Positions 16,125 to 25,003 are shown, counted from the first letter of the stretch. The stretch is 64,000 nucleotides of DNA from Nitrincola schmidtii (GCF_008973715.1 NZ_WBOL01000004.1:158514-222513); one strand, 5' to 3'. Notes: a model not told the origin generated them from the letters alone. A program made the numbers and translations.

Positions 16125-16907
16125 TCAGACCGCAACACTGTTGCTGCCCCGATTTGCCCAACGTGTGAAACGCTTTTCCATCCATGCAAAGAGTTCATAC
16201 ATCACCACGCCCATGACACCGATGACAATCAACCCTGCAAAGACCAGTGCCATATCCATTGACGAACTAGCCGCCATCATCAAATAGCCAATCCCCATAT
16301 TTGAAGCCACGGTTTCCGAGATAACAGAGCCAACAAACGCTAGGGTAATAGCCACTTTTAGGGATGCAAAAAAGTAAGGTAGTGCGCGTGGCAAACCTAC
16401 TTTTCGAAGAATATCCAGCTTGGATGCACCTAAAGAGCGCATTACATCTTCAAGCTCTGGTTCCAGTGTTGCTAAACCTGTTGCGACGTTAACCAGCACC
16501 GGAAAGAAAGAGATTAAGAAAGCCGTTAAAATGGCTGGAACCGTACCGATACCAAACCACACCACTAATACAGGGACAAAGGCAACCTTAGGAATACTGT
16601 TAAATCCTACTAATAGAGGATATAAGGCTTTATAAACAATAGGGTAGGTTCCGACAGCGATACCTAGCACCACACCCACCACCACGGCAATGGCAAAGCC
16701 TACTAGCGTGGTGAAGAAGGTTTGCCAAGCATGCATCATGATCGGTTCCCAGCGGTCTATACCTGCACTCCACACTGCCGTAGGTGCCGGAAAGAGATAT
16801 TCAGGAACCTCTAATCCCACACATAAGATTTCCCACAGCAGTAATAACACTACGATCAGCATCCAACTGGCATTGCGAATCATAAATTTACGTCGATTAA
16901 ACGCCAT
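16125..16907 (-). CDS. ABC transporter permease, nitrate/sulfonate/NMT1-type
   Basis: About 260 residues from the ATG at 16907 (MAFNRRKF), with GGGAGAT seven bases upstream. A further upstream start at 16976 would overlap the ATPase gene and lacks a ribosome site. It has about six membrane segments and the BPD_transp_1 coupling loop EDVMRSLGASKLDILRKVGL near residues 160-180. It forms the inner-membrane channel with the ATPase and NMT1-type binding protein encoded just upstream. Relatives carry aliphatic sulfonates, thiamine precursors or pyrimidines; purine or its breakdown products are the contextual guess. Confidence 0.9.
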   Translation of the reverse strand: MAFNRRKFMIRNASWMLIVVLLLLWEILCVGLEVPEYLFPAPTAVWSAGIDRWEPIMMHAWQTFFTTLVGFAIAVVVGVVLGIAVGTYPIVYKALYPLLVGFNSIPKVAFVPVLVVWFGIGTVPAILTAFLISFFPVLVNVATGLATLEPELEDVMRSLGASKLDILRKVGLPRALPYFFASLKVAITLAFVGSVISETVASNMGIGYLMMAASSSMDMALVFAGLIVIGVMGVVMYELFAWMEKRFTRWANRGSNSVAV

Positions 16908-16920
16908 TTTTATCTCCCAA

Positions 16921-17700
16921 TCAGTGCTTACGAATCGCACCAATATGATCACGCAACACATGGACTTGTGATGCAAAACCTTCGGTATAGGTATCTTCTA
17001 AGGTTCTTGGACGAGGCAGATCGACTTCTCGTCGAACCAAGATCTCGCCTGGACCTTTACTCATCACATACACGGTATCCGCTAAAAACACCGCTTCTCT
17101 TAAGTCATGTGTCACTAGCACGACAGTGAAGGGTTGTTCCCGCCATAGATCCTGTAACATGCACCACAGCTCTTCACGGGTGAAGGCATCTAATGCACCA
17201 AAGGGCTCGTCTAGCATTAACAATTCAGGTTTATGAATCAGTGCCCGACAAATGGAGGCACGTTGTTGCATGCCACCGGATAATTCCCAAGGGTATTTAT
17301 CTTCCCACCCCGCTAAACCCACACGGGCAATCAGTGCTCGCGCCATCTCTTCGAACTCTTTGCGCTTCTTGCGCATCTGAGAACGATAGGGCTGCACTAT
17401 CTCTAGCGGTAACATGACGTTTTGCAGTGTGGTGCGCCAAGGCAGTAGATTGGATGCCTGAAACGCCATACCGATACATTTTTGTGGGCCTGAAATCTCT
17501 CGACCATTCAGATACACATAGCCTGATGTGGGATTGGAAAGCCCAGACACCAATTTCATCAAGGTAGACTTACCACACCCTGAAGGTCCGACTACCGCAA
17601 TAAACTCATTTTTTCTTACAGATAGCGAAACATCACGTATCGCCAGAGGACCGCCCTCTTCGTAGGCTAAACTGACCTTTTCAAAGGTTACAAACTCCAT
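16921..17700 (-). CDS. ABC transporter ATP-binding protein, nitrate/sulfonate/NMT1-type
   Basis: About 259 residues. The ATG at 17700 (MEFVTFEK) is chosen because GAGGTGG is four bases upstream; a TTG at 17712 is less likely. Walker A is GPSGCGKST near residue 40, the ABC signature is LSGGMQQRASICRAL near 140, Walker B is LLMLDEPFGALD, and the switch histidine is in VTHDLREAVF. It energises the importer whose permease follows 13 bases downstream and whose binding protein precedes it. A strong hairpin separates it from the binding-protein gene. Confidence 0.92.
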   Translation of the reverse strand: MEFVTFEKVSLAYEEGGPLAIRDVSLSVRKNEFIAVVGPSGCGKSTLMKLVSGLSNPTSGYVYLNGREISGPQKCIGMAFQASNLLPWRTTLQNVMLPLEIVQPYRSQMRKKRKEFEEMARALIARVGLAGWEDKYPWELSGGMQQRASICRALIHKPELLMLDEPFGALDAFTREELWCMLQDLWREQPFTVVLVTHDLREAVFLADTVYVMSKGPGEILVRREVDLPRPRTLEDTYTEGFASQVHVLRDHIGAIRKH

Positions 17701-17719
17701 AATCCACCTCAAACAAAGC

Positions 17720-17753
17720 CTCTCTAGTCAGCTAAGACAGACTGACTAGAGAG
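17720..17753 (-). other. Perfect 12-bp intra-operon hairpin after the NMT1-type binding-protein gene
   Basis: CTCTCTAGTCAG (17720-17731) and CTGACTAGAGAG (17742-17753) form a perfect stem with a ten-base loop. It lies between the stop of the binding-protein gene (17761) and the ribosome site of the ATPase gene, with no T-run. In such operons a hairpin here commonly protects the upstream message, giving more binding protein than membrane parts. Confidence 0.6.
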
Positions 17754-17760
17754 ATGACAA

Positions 17761-18813
17761 TTAACGAGGAACCGTGCGCTCGGTCAGTTCCGGTAAAAAG
17801 GCGGTATTAAAGAGTTGTGCAGCGTCAGGAGTCACATCCAATCCAAACGCACTGACAGCTTCCTGAATTGATTGTTCTAAGCGATCTTGAGTCACCGCAC
17901 CTAGCCCTTCAGCTAAAGTTTCTTCGGTAACGACTTGAGCGTCTAATGCTAAGTTCAAACGTCTTAGTTCTAATGCTTCGTTAACAAGCGCATCACGTCG
18001 TTTAACGTGCTTAACCGCTGCTGCAGGATCTTCAAGGGTTTCAACCAAAGCTCGGTTAAACGCACGAACAAAAGCTGAAACCGCATCTGGATTTTCCGCT
18101 AGCAACTTTTCACTGGCGATAATGGCATTACCATACAAAGCGACACCAAAATCGGAATAAGGCATGACGGTAATCATCTCAGGGTCGATACCACGCGCTT
18201 CTAAATTCAATAAGCTGGTGAAGTAAAAGCCGGTGATACCATCGACTTGGCGACGAGCCAGTAAGGTTTCACGAATTGCGGGATCAACACTTTGCCAGGT
18301 CACACTATCGACATCGAGACCATTATGCGCTGCAAAGGCAGGCCAAGCTTTACGACCTGCATCAAAGACAGGAGCCGCCAAGGTTTTACCGACTAAATCT
18401 GCGGGTGTATCAATACCAGAATCCTTCAGGGTAAACACCGCCGCAGGGGTATTGTTATACAACATATAAACGCCTTGAATGCCGGATGAAGGGTTTGCTG
18501 ATGCATATTCAATCAGCGCATTAAAATCCGCTAAACCCATATCATAGGCACCCGTCGCCACGCGGGTGACCGCACCGGCAGAGCCGTTACCCGAATCGAT
18601 ATTGACGTTTAATCCTTCTTCGGCAAAGTAGCCTTTATCTAACGCGAGTAAGAAAGGTGCAGAGGGTCCTTCAAAGCGCCAATCTAAGGTGAAGTTAATT
18701 GCAGTTGAGGCCTGTACATCTGATGCCATCAGTGTTTGTAAGCCCATACAAGCAGTTAAACCACACACCACTGCCATTTTTTTCAAGGTTAAACGCTTTG
18801 CAATATTCATCAT
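17761..18813 (-). CDS. NMT1/THI5-like ABC transporter substrate-binding protein
   Basis: A 350-residue periplasmic binding protein of the NMT1/SsuA-like class. A signal peptide ends near SDVQA before STAINFTLDWRFEGP at about residue 36. Then come the family stretches PFLLALDKGYFAEEGLNV and GAYDMGLADFNALIEY. It is the first gene of the operon binding protein-ATPase-permease-NCS2 permease. Homologues bind thiamine-precursor pyrimidines and related heterocycles. Here the operator and the purine neighbours suggest a nucleobase or purine-derived ligand, which is inference. Two adjacent ATGs begin the gene; either could be used. Confidence 0.88.
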   Translation of the reverse strand: MMNIAKRLTLKKMAVVCGLTACMGLQTLMASDVQASTAINFTLDWRFEGPSAPFLLALDKGYFAEEGLNVNIDSGNGSAGAVTRVATGAYDMGLADFNALIEYASANPSSGIQGVYMLYNNTPAAVFTLKDSGIDTPADLVGKTLAAPVFDAGRKAWPAFAAHNGLDVDSVTWQSVDPAIRETLLARRQVDGITGFYFTSLLNLEARGIDPEMITVMPYSDFGVALYGNAIIASEKLLAENPDAVSAFVRAFNRALVETLEDPAAAVKHVKRRDALVNEALELRRLNLALDAQVVTEETLAEGLGAVTQDRLEQSIQEAVSAFGLDVTPDAAQLFNTAFLPELTERTVPR

Positions 18814-18903
18814 TTTTTCCTTTCAAATAAAATATCGATTCATGTCTAGAAAGTCTGTCTGGATGCCTAGATAGCCATCAGGCTGTTTGGCTTCAACGCA
18901 AAA

Positions 18904-18919
18904 CTGACCGACCAGTCAA
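18904..18919. promoter_or_regulatory. Operator-like palindrome, RutR/TetR type (copy B)
   Basis: CTGACCGACCAGTCAA; on the other strand TTGACTGGTCGGTCAG, close to the RutR consensus. It shares 12 of 16 positions with copy A at 5733-5748, and both are followed by a T-rich TATTTGA stretch. It lies just downstream of the expected start of the sigma-54-like promoter, a typical repressor position. Confidence 0.7.
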
Positions 18920-18937
18920 CTTATTTGATTTTTTATT

Positions 18938-18953
18938 TGCAAAGCTTATGCCA
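18938..18953 (-). promoter_or_regulatory. Putative sigma-54 (-24/-12) promoter of the NMT1-type/xanthine permease operon
   Basis: The minus strand reads TGGCATAAGCTTTGCA, matching TGGCACG-N4-TTGCA with the required GG-to-GC spacing of 12. The predicted start point is near 18927, about 114 bases before the first gene, with the operator immediately downstream. Confidence 0.68.
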
Positions 18954-18992
18954 CTATTTATCCGTGTTATTTCAGGATTTTTGTTACTGCAT

Positions 18993-19009
18993 TGCACCAA
19001 AATACTGCA
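18993..19009. promoter_or_regulatory. NtrC-like binding site
   Basis: TGCACCAAAATACTGCA is 17 bases with TGCA at both ends and TGCACC on the left, resembling the NtrC consensus TGCACC-N5-GGTGCA. The right half is imperfect. It lies about 75 bases upstream of the predicted start of the sigma-54-like promoter, somewhat close for an NtrC enhancer. Confidence 0.4.
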
Positions 19010-19145
19010 AAAAGTAAAAATACTGGTCAAATAAGCATCAAACTGAATCACTCACTTACCAAAGTGTTTAAGTCATTAAGTAAACTTTTCAGTGTGCTAT
19101 GCTGTCCCTATATAATTAAGGGCTAATTTGAACTAAGGATATGTT

Positions 19146-19826
19146 ATGAAAGACGATGTAAAAGTCTGGGATTGGAGTATTCGGGTATTTCACTGGAGTT
19201 TACCCATCTTACTCTTTTTACTCTGGTTTTCTGCGACACAAAGCCAAAACTTTGATGCTATTGAACATCACATGATACTGGCGCAAATCTTATTAGGCTT
19301 GATGATTTATCGAGTGATTTGGGGATTTGTTGGTACGCCAGCAGCACGCTTTAGCCGTTTTATTACGGGCCCCGCAACCTGGTGGGTCTATGCTTCTGCA
19401 CTGCTAAAGCGCCAGCCTATACACTATTTAGGCCATAATCCTCTGGGTGGAATCATGGTCATTGTGTTGCTAAGTGCCTTAGGTTTTCAGTTAACGACCG
19501 GACTATTCACCAATGATGATATTTTGTTTGCAGGCCCGTTATCTAACTCAGTAGATCGAGATACGGTTCGCTGGATGAGCCGCTGGCATAAGAATTTCTT
19601 TGACTGGATTCTGATTCTGGTCGCACTTCATCTAACCGCCATTGCTTTGTACAAGCTTTTGGGCGAGGGACTGGTAAAAGCCATGTTTACCGGCAAGAAG
19701 CCGATGATCGACAGCGCACCTGATAAAGAGAAAGTGCTTCCTGCACCTGAATCCTTTCCTTGGATACGTTTTGCGATCACTGTCGCGATTGCTGCTAGTA
19801 CAGTTTATTACCTATTTCATTTTTAG
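19146..19826 (+). CDS. Cytochrome b561 domain protein
   Basis: A 226-residue membrane protein of the prokaryotic cytochrome b561 (Ni-hydrogenase cytochrome b-type) family. Four membrane segments are visible. Candidate haem-ligand histidines lie in IRVFHWSLP, EHHMILAQ and ISRWHKNFFDW-like and VALHLTAI segments. The motif VWDWSIRVFHW is the classic start of the family. It would shuttle electrons between the quinone pool and a periplasmic partner. AAGGATATG gives the ribosome site and start. No cytochrome c or dehydrogenase partner gene is adjacent, so the redox partner is unknown. Confidence 0.88.
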   Translation: MKDDVKVWDWSIRVFHWSLPILLFLLWFSATQSQNFDAIEHHMILAQILLGLMIYRVIWGFVGTPAARFSRFITGPATWWVYASALLKRQPIHYLGHNPLGGIMVIVLLSALGFQLTTGLFTNDDILFAGPLSNSVDRDTVRWMSRWHKNFFDWILILVALHLTAIALYKLLGEGLVKAMFTGKKPMIDSAPDKEKVLPAPESFPWIRFAITVAIAASTVYYLFHF

Positions 19827-19853
19827 CGTGAAGTGATAACGTTCGAATATCGT

Positions 19854-22800
19854 TTAAGCGGTTGTAGCCACCTGAGCCAAGCCACTGACCTTGCGCTCAG
19901 CGGGCTGCAAATAAGAGTAGATGACAGGCACCAACAACAAGCCAACAAACATCGAAAAGCTTAATCCAAAGACAATAGAAACGGCTAAGGGTTGCAGCAT
20001 TTCTGAACCCTCCCCGATACCTATAGCCAAGGGTAGCATTCCTGCCACAGTGGTCATGGTTGTCATCATGATAGGGCGAAGCCTTAGTTTTGCTGCTGAG
20101 ATAATCGCCTCATCGCGACGCAGTCCTTTATCCTGTTGCAGTTCAATGTATTCAACCAAGACGATAGCGTTGTTCACCACAATACCGGCTAGCATAATCA
20201 TGCCTAACCAGACTGGCATTGAAAGCGGCATCCCCAATAGATTTAAGCCCCCTGCAACACCTATGGCACTAAACGGAACACTGAGAATAATGACTAAGGG
20301 ATTGCGCAAGGATTCATATTGAACCGCCATCACCACAAACACCAAAAATAGGGCCAGTAATAACAATATGCCGGTTAAACGCTGACCTTCTTGCAATGTT
20401 TGCCCTGCTCCACCATCAAATCGCGTGTAACCACTCGGCAATGCCAACTCTGCTAAGGCTTGATCTATGCTCTGTAATACTTCTCCAAGTGGATAACCCG
20501 ACATTAATGTCGCGGTGACTTCAACAATACGCATTTGACTGTCTCTGCGAATCGTTCCTGGGGATTGCGTTAATTCAATTTGAACTAGGTCGCCCAAGTA
20601 GACTGGCTGTCGACCATTGGTGGCAGGAAACAACAATACCGATTCTAAGTCTTGTACATCACGTGTCAGATGCTGAGGAAGACGTATGCGAATATCAAAA
20701 CCTCGACCTCCCTCATAAAAGTCGGTGACGACTCTTCCCTCTAATGCCATCATCAAGGCCGCATTAACATCTTGAACATTCACACCTAACACAGCAGCTC
20801 TATCTCTATCGACACGAAAATCCAGTTCTAACACTTGTTCTTCCGATGAAAAGGCTAGGTTTTGCAACCCTTCAACTGATGCCATTCTATCGACCGATTC
20901 TCTGGCTAATCGATCCAACACCTCTAAGTCAGGCCCTTGAATTCGCACACTGATATCATCGTCACTGGTACTGGTTCGAATACCTCGAATACCGCGTTGG
21001 CGCATACGGACCTGAACACCCGCTAACTGCTCTTCTGCAATCTGCTGGTTTTTACGGTTGATCCATTGCTGTGAGGTGATCTCTCTATCCGCTAGGGACT
21101 TTAATTGAACAGTGATACTGGCTTGGTTAGCGGCCTCTCGAGCTGTTCGGCCCCACACGAAGCCTCCGGAAACGACAAAAGCGCTTTCTACATGAGGATC
21201 TCTTCTGATGATGGATTCAATGATAAGCACCCGTTGATCCATTTCATCTAAGGTAATATCAGGATCGCCGATCACGCGAATATCAATTTCACCATTATCC
21301 ATGGTTGGTAAAAACGTCTGGGCTCCACTTAAAAATGTTGGAGCGCTAATGACCAGCAAACCAATAAATATCAAGGGAATGGGCCAACGAAACGTTAAGA
21401 TTTTACCTATCAGAAAGGCATAACCTCGCTGTAAGGTGTCAATAAAGCGATCTACTAGTCGACGGAAGGCGCTGGTTTTATGAGTAAGCACTCGAGACGC
21501 CAAAGCGGGTACCAGTGTCAGCGCAATCACCATCGACGCTACGACCGCAGCCGAGATGGTAATAATTAACTCTCTAAAGAGTAGTCCCACCAATCCACCG
21601 ACAAATAGAAACGGCAAAATTGCAGCTAAGTTGGTCGACGTGGAGGCTAAAATCGCACTATTCACCTCTGCAGCGGCATTTTCTGCATCTTCAAGTGTTG
21701 CCTCACCTTCGCGTTGATGGCGATAGATATTTTCCAGCATAACAATGGTGTTATCGACCAACATCCCCACACCTAATGCCAAACCACCTAAGGTCATGAT
21801 ATTTAGGGTGAGATTGCTGATACCCATCAATACAAAGGTCACCATCACTGCGATGGGAATTGCGCTACCAATGATCAACGTGCGTCGTAGGTTACCCAAA
21901 AACAGATAGACCACTGACATGGCCAATAATGCACCACTGACAACCGCAATAACTGAGTTATTCAATGCCTGACGCACATAAATGGATTGATCAGAGATAG
22001 GATAGATCTCTATATCATCGGGTATCAGTCCCTGATCGCTAAGCCATTGCATCCGTGTTTGTACATGGTTAGCAACCGAAATAGTGTTCGCGTCAGGTTG
22101 ATTCTGGATGGATAACTGTAGCGCGGGAATACCATTGGCACGGATTCGTAAACGCTCATCTTTATGGGTATCTAATATCGTCGCCACCTCATCTAATGAG
22201 ACTCGACTACCATCCGCTAGGGGTATGGATAACGAAGCTAAGGCTTCAACACTATCAAATCGTCCACTAATACGACCACTAATCTCTTGTCGCTCTGTCC
22301 TTAAACGACCCGCTGGATCTTCACGATGATTACGCGTTAAGGCATCAACGACATCATCTACTTCTAATCCTAGCCCTGCCAATCGAACCGGATCGGGTAG
22401 TATCTGAATTTCTCTTTCCAACCCTCCACCCACCTCGGCAGCCGCAACGCCGGGTAAATTAATAAACCAATTGGCAAACACATCGTCAACCCATGTACGT
22501 AACTCAACGGGATCTCGCAAAGATGAGCTGATGGCAAATTGCATCACGGGGATTTGTGAGGGGTCTCGCTTAAATATAGTGGGTTGTTCGATGGAATCCG
22601 GCAGTAAACGTCTTGCTCTATCCAGGCGTGTGCTGGCATCTCTTAAGGCGATATCAATATCTTTGCCATAAGGGAAGATTAAATCCACTGAAGCTCGACC
22701 CTGACTGGTACTTGACTGGATATTGACCATATCCTCAGTGACGGCCAATTGCTCTTCTAAAAAGCGTGTTACACGATCTTCCATCACTACGGCTGGAACA

Positions 22801-22985
22801 CCCTGATCAGTGATGCTGACACGTATTTCGGGATAGATTAGGCGTGGCAGAAGATCAACCGACAATCGACTTAAGCTAAACACACCTAACACGATCACTG
22901 CCAGTGCAATCATTGTGACACCGACAGGATGTCGAATGGACCAACCCGCTACACCAGAGCTATGTCGTAATACCGTTTTAGACAT
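19854..22985 (-). CDS. RND family efflux transporter permease (HAE1/SwrC-like)
   Basis: A 1043-residue inner-membrane RND pump. It shows 12 predicted membrane segments in two halves, each half followed by a large periplasmic loop, as expected. Segment 4 contains GVGMLVDNTIVMLENIYR, with a single aspartate (VDN) instead of the VDD pair of AcrB; this is a known subgroup feature. The start motif WSIRHPVGVTMIALAVIVLG is typical. It follows the membrane-fusion gene by one base, forming a two-gene operon. No outer-membrane factor gene is adjacent, so a TolC-type partner would be encoded elsewhere. The substrate is unknown. Confidence 0.92.
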   Translation of the reverse strand: MSKTVLRHSSGVAGWSIRHPVGVTMIALAVIVLGVFSLSRLSVDLLPRLIYPEIRVSITDQGVPAVVMEDRVTRFLEEQLAVTEDMVNIQSSTSQGRASVDLIFPYGKDIDIALRDASTRLDRARRLLPDSIEQPTIFKRDPSQIPVMQFAISSSLRDPVELRTWVDDVFANWFINLPGVAAAEVGGGLEREIQILPDPVRLAGLGLEVDDVVDALTRNHREDPAGRLRTERQEISGRISGRFDSVEALASLSIPLADGSRVSLDEVATILDTHKDERLRIRANGIPALQLSIQNQPDANTISVANHVQTRMQWLSDQGLIPDDIEIYPISDQSIYVRQALNNSVIAVVSGALLAMSVVYLFLGNLRRTLIIGSAIPIAVMVTFVLMGISNLTLNIMTLGGLALGVGMLVDNTIVMLENIYRHQREGEATLEDAENAAAEVNSAILASTSTNLAAILPFLFVGGLVGLLFRELIITISAAVVASMVIALTLVPALASRVLTHKTSAFRRLVDRFIDTLQRGYAFLIGKILTFRWPIPLIFIGLLVISAPTFLSGAQTFLPTMDNGEIDIRVIGDPDITLDEMDQRVLIIESIIRRDPHVESAFVVSGGFVWGRTAREAANQASITVQLKSLADREITSQQWINRKNQQIAEEQLAGVQVRMRQRGIRGIRTSTSDDDISVRIQGPDLEVLDRLARESVDRMASVEGLQNLAFSSEEQVLELDFRVDRDRAAVLGVNVQDVNAALMMALEGRVVTDFYEGGRGFDIRIRLPQHLTRDVQDLESVLLFPATNGRQPVYLGDLVQIELTQSPGTIRRDSQMRIVEVTATLMSGYPLGEVLQSIDQALAELALPSGYTRFDGGAGQTLQEGQRLTGILLLLALFLVFVVMAVQYESLRNPLVIILSVPFSAIGVAGGLNLLGMPLSMPVWLGMIMLAGIVVNNAIVLVEYIELQQDKGLRRDEAIISAAKLRLRPIMMTTMTTVAGMLPLAIGIGEGSEMLQPLAVSIVFGLSFSMFVGLLLVPVIYSYLQPAERKVSGLAQVATTA

Positions 22986-22986
22986 C

Positions 22987-24042
22987 TTAACTACCCCGTT
23001 CCGATAACGGAGTGACTGGGGTCACGTGTCGACCTTCCGTGAGTCCCATAAAACCTCGAATGACGACCGCTTCATTAGCAGTGAGACCTTCTAAAATCTC
23101 TACTCGATCTGCCACTCTAAGTCCAGTAATGACCTCACGTTTTTCTATACGCTGCTGCTCATTCATCACGTAAACATATTCACCCTGCTCAAAGCGCAGG
23201 GCGGCAAACGGAATCATGATTCGCTGTTGCAAATTGGCCGTTAAACTAACACGCGCTAGCTGACCCGGTAGCGCGCCATTAGGTACTGGATCTAAACTGA
23301 TCTCTACCTGCCCTCGACGCGTTAGTGGATCAATTTCCGGATAGATACGCGATACTTTGCCCATGAATATTTGTGAGCCTAACGCATCAAGCTGAATATC
23401 GACCAGATCTTCAAGATTAAGGTGTGTCATCACTTGTTCTGATAACTGAAGATCAACCACTAATGACTGAGGATCAATCAATGTGAGTAGATGTGTATTT
23501 TTTGATGCGAAATTACCCGGATCAGAAAGTCGTTCGGTAATGACACCAGAAAAAGGTGCTTCGGTTCGCGTAAAGGAAAGACGAGTATTTAGAATAGCCA
23601 ACTCTGCACGAGCGATTTCAAGCTCAGTTTCGCGTTTTTGTAACTCTTCAACGGACGTTAAGTTTCGTTGAGAAAGCGAGCGCACTCTTTCTAAATCTCG
23701 CTCAGCTCGGCTGAGTTCTGCGCGACTTCGGGCTATTTGTGACCTCAGCAAACTATCATCTAAAGCCATCAACAGCTCACCTTGATTAACTGTATCACCG
23801 GGATACCAGGGCAAGGCTGCCAGTTGACCTTCCTCTTGTGCAAACACCCTAAAGCGTGTTGTTGCCCTTAGCGTACCCGTTCGCATCCGATCTAATTTCA
23901 CGTCTTCAAAGTTGACGTTATAAACCTCAACGAGATGTGGGCGGGGTTGTCTTTGTTGTTCATTACTTTGTGCTGCCGGTTGATCACAACCCGTTAAAAA
24001 CAACAATGAGCTGATCAGGATCGCAAACAACGATGGTCGCAC
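22987..24042 (-). CDS. RND efflux membrane fusion protein, lipoprotein
   Basis: A 351-residue periplasmic adaptor of the HlyD/AcrA type. The N-terminus is a lipoprotein signal with lipobox LLFLTGC, giving a lipidated cysteine at residue 19. Then come a split biotinyl-lipoyl domain (FRVFAQEEGQLAALPWYPGD, and GVITERLSDPGNFASKNTHL), an alpha-helical hairpin at about residues 105-155 rich in R, E and L heptads (SRAELSRAERDLERVRSL), and a beta-barrel. It links the pump encoded immediately downstream to an outer-membrane channel. A GGAGAGACC stretch precedes the ATG. Confidence 0.92.
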   Translation of the reverse strand: MRPSLFAILISSLLFLTGCDQPAAQSNEQQRQPRPHLVEVYNVNFEDVKLDRMRTGTLRATTRFRVFAQEEGQLAALPWYPGDTVNQGELLMALDDSLLRSQIARSRAELSRAERDLERVRSLSQRNLTSVEELQKRETELEIARAELAILNTRLSFTRTEAPFSGVITERLSDPGNFASKNTHLLTLIDPQSLVVDLQLSEQVMTHLNLEDLVDIQLDALGSQIFMGKVSRIYPEIDPLTRRGQVEISLDPVPNGALPGQLARVSLTANLQQRIMIPFAALRFEQGEYVYVMNEQQRIEKREVITGLRVADRVEILEGLTANEAVVIRGFMGLTEGRHVTPVTPLSERGS

Positions 24043-24194
24043 ACGGTCTCTCCTTGAGATATTTTTAATAACGCAGTTAAACGCGTTTAATGATTAGAAG
24101 CTAATAAGAAGATTTTAGCTTTTATACATAGCAATAACATGACGATCACAGTAAAGATACGTAAAAAGTCAGGTTATAGATGACTTAGGACAGA

Positions 24195-24229
24195 CAATCG
24201 AGCAGCAGGTTCACCCTACTACTCGATTG
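24195..24229 (-). terminator. Hairpin terminator at the end of aapJQMP
   Basis: CAATCGAGCAGCAGG (24195-24209) and CCTACTACTCGATTG (24215-24229) form a 15-bp stem with a five-base loop. In minus-strand RNA the two odd positions become U-G wobbles, so pairing is complete in the aap direction only. It begins ten bases after the aapP stop; the following tract is only moderately T-rich. Confidence 0.6.
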
Positions 24230-24238
24230 AGAATGGGA

Positions 24239-24988
24239 TTAATGCCCCAGTACTTGACTGAGGAATAACTTGGTGCGGTCTGATTGAGGATTATTGAAGA
24301 ACTCTTCTGGCTCATTCTCTTCTACAATTTGACCAGCATCCATAAAGATAACGCGGTCTGCCACTTTTTTCGCAAAGCCCATTTCGTGAGTGACGCACAA
24401 CATGGTCATCCCTTCTTGAGCTAGTTCCACCATAACATCCAACACTTCCTTTATCATCTCTGGGTCAAGAGCAGAAGTCGGCTCATCAAACAGCATTACC
24501 CTTGGATTCATACATAAGCTTCTTGCAATGGCGACACGCTGTTGCTGCCCACCCGATAGCTGTCCTGGAAACTTATTGGCCTGCTCTGGAATTTTGACAC
24601 GTTCCAAATATTTCATTGCAATCGCCTCAGCTTCTTTTTGAGGCATTTTTCTGACCCAAATAGGTGCCAACGTGCAATTTTGCAGAACCGTCAGATGTGG
24701 GAAGAGGTTAAAGTGTTGGAACACCATACCTACTTCTTTACGTATCTGACCAATGTTCTTCAAGTCATTATTCAACACCACACCATCAACAACGATATCT
24801 CCTTCTTGATGCTCTTCCAAGTGGTTGATACAACGGATCATGGTTGATTTGCCAGAGCCTGAAGGACCACAAATAACGATCCTTTCACCGACCTTCACGT
24901 TTAGGTTGATATCCTTCAATACGTGAAACTGGCCGTACCATTTATTTACATTATTCAGAGTGATAATAAACTCTTGTTCGTTCGTCAT
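24239..24988 (-). CDS. aapP: General L-amino acid ABC transporter ATP-binding protein
   Basis: About 249 residues from the ATG at 24988 (MTNEQEF), preceded by GGAG; a TTG at 25003 is less likely. Walker [10 protein letters not shown] lies near residue 40, the signature [15 protein letters not shown] near 144, Walker [13 protein letters not shown], and the H-loop in CVTHEMGF. The protein is of the polar amino acid transport (GlnQ/AapP) class. It is the last gene of aapJ-aapQ-aapM-aapP, the standard order, 15 bases after aapM. Import of a broad range of L-amino acids is known for the family and fits the nitrogen theme of this region. Confidence 0.93.
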   Translation of the reverse strand: MTNEQEFIITLNNVNKWYGQFHVLKDINLNVKVGERIVICGPSGSGKSTMIRCINHLEEHQEGDIVVDGVVLNNDLKNIGQIRKEVGMVFQHFNLFPHLTVLQNCTLAPIWVRKMPQKEAEAIAMKYLERVKIPEQANKFPGQLSGGQQQRVAIARSLCMNPRVMLFDEPTSALDPEMIKEVLDVMVELAQEGMTMLCVTHEMGFAKKVADRVIFMDAGQIVEENEPEEFFNNPQSDRTKLFLSQVLGH

Positions 24989-25003
24989 AGACCAGAACTC
25001 CAA

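Larger units (their letters stand above)
18814..19145. other. Divergent regulatory gap between the NMT1-type operon and cytochrome b561 gene
   Basis: This 332-base gap holds the minus-strand sigma-54-like promoter (18938-18953), the CTGACC-type operator (18904-18919) and an NtrC-like palindrome (18993-19009). Toward the cytochrome gene, TGCTATGCT (19095-19103) could be an extended -10 of a sigma-70 promoter, but its -35 region is poor. No small reading frame with a ribosome site was found. Confidence 0.6.

Noticed and set aside
19023..19036. TGGTCAAATAAG as a third RutR-like operator
   Set aside because: Only one half-site matches; there is no inverted partner at the right spacing.
19854..22985. 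Heavy-metal CzcA-type pump
   Set aside because: The segment-4 motif VDNTIVMLEN and the lipoprotein partner fit HAE1/SwrC-like pumps better; no metal regulators or metal-binding partners are nearby.
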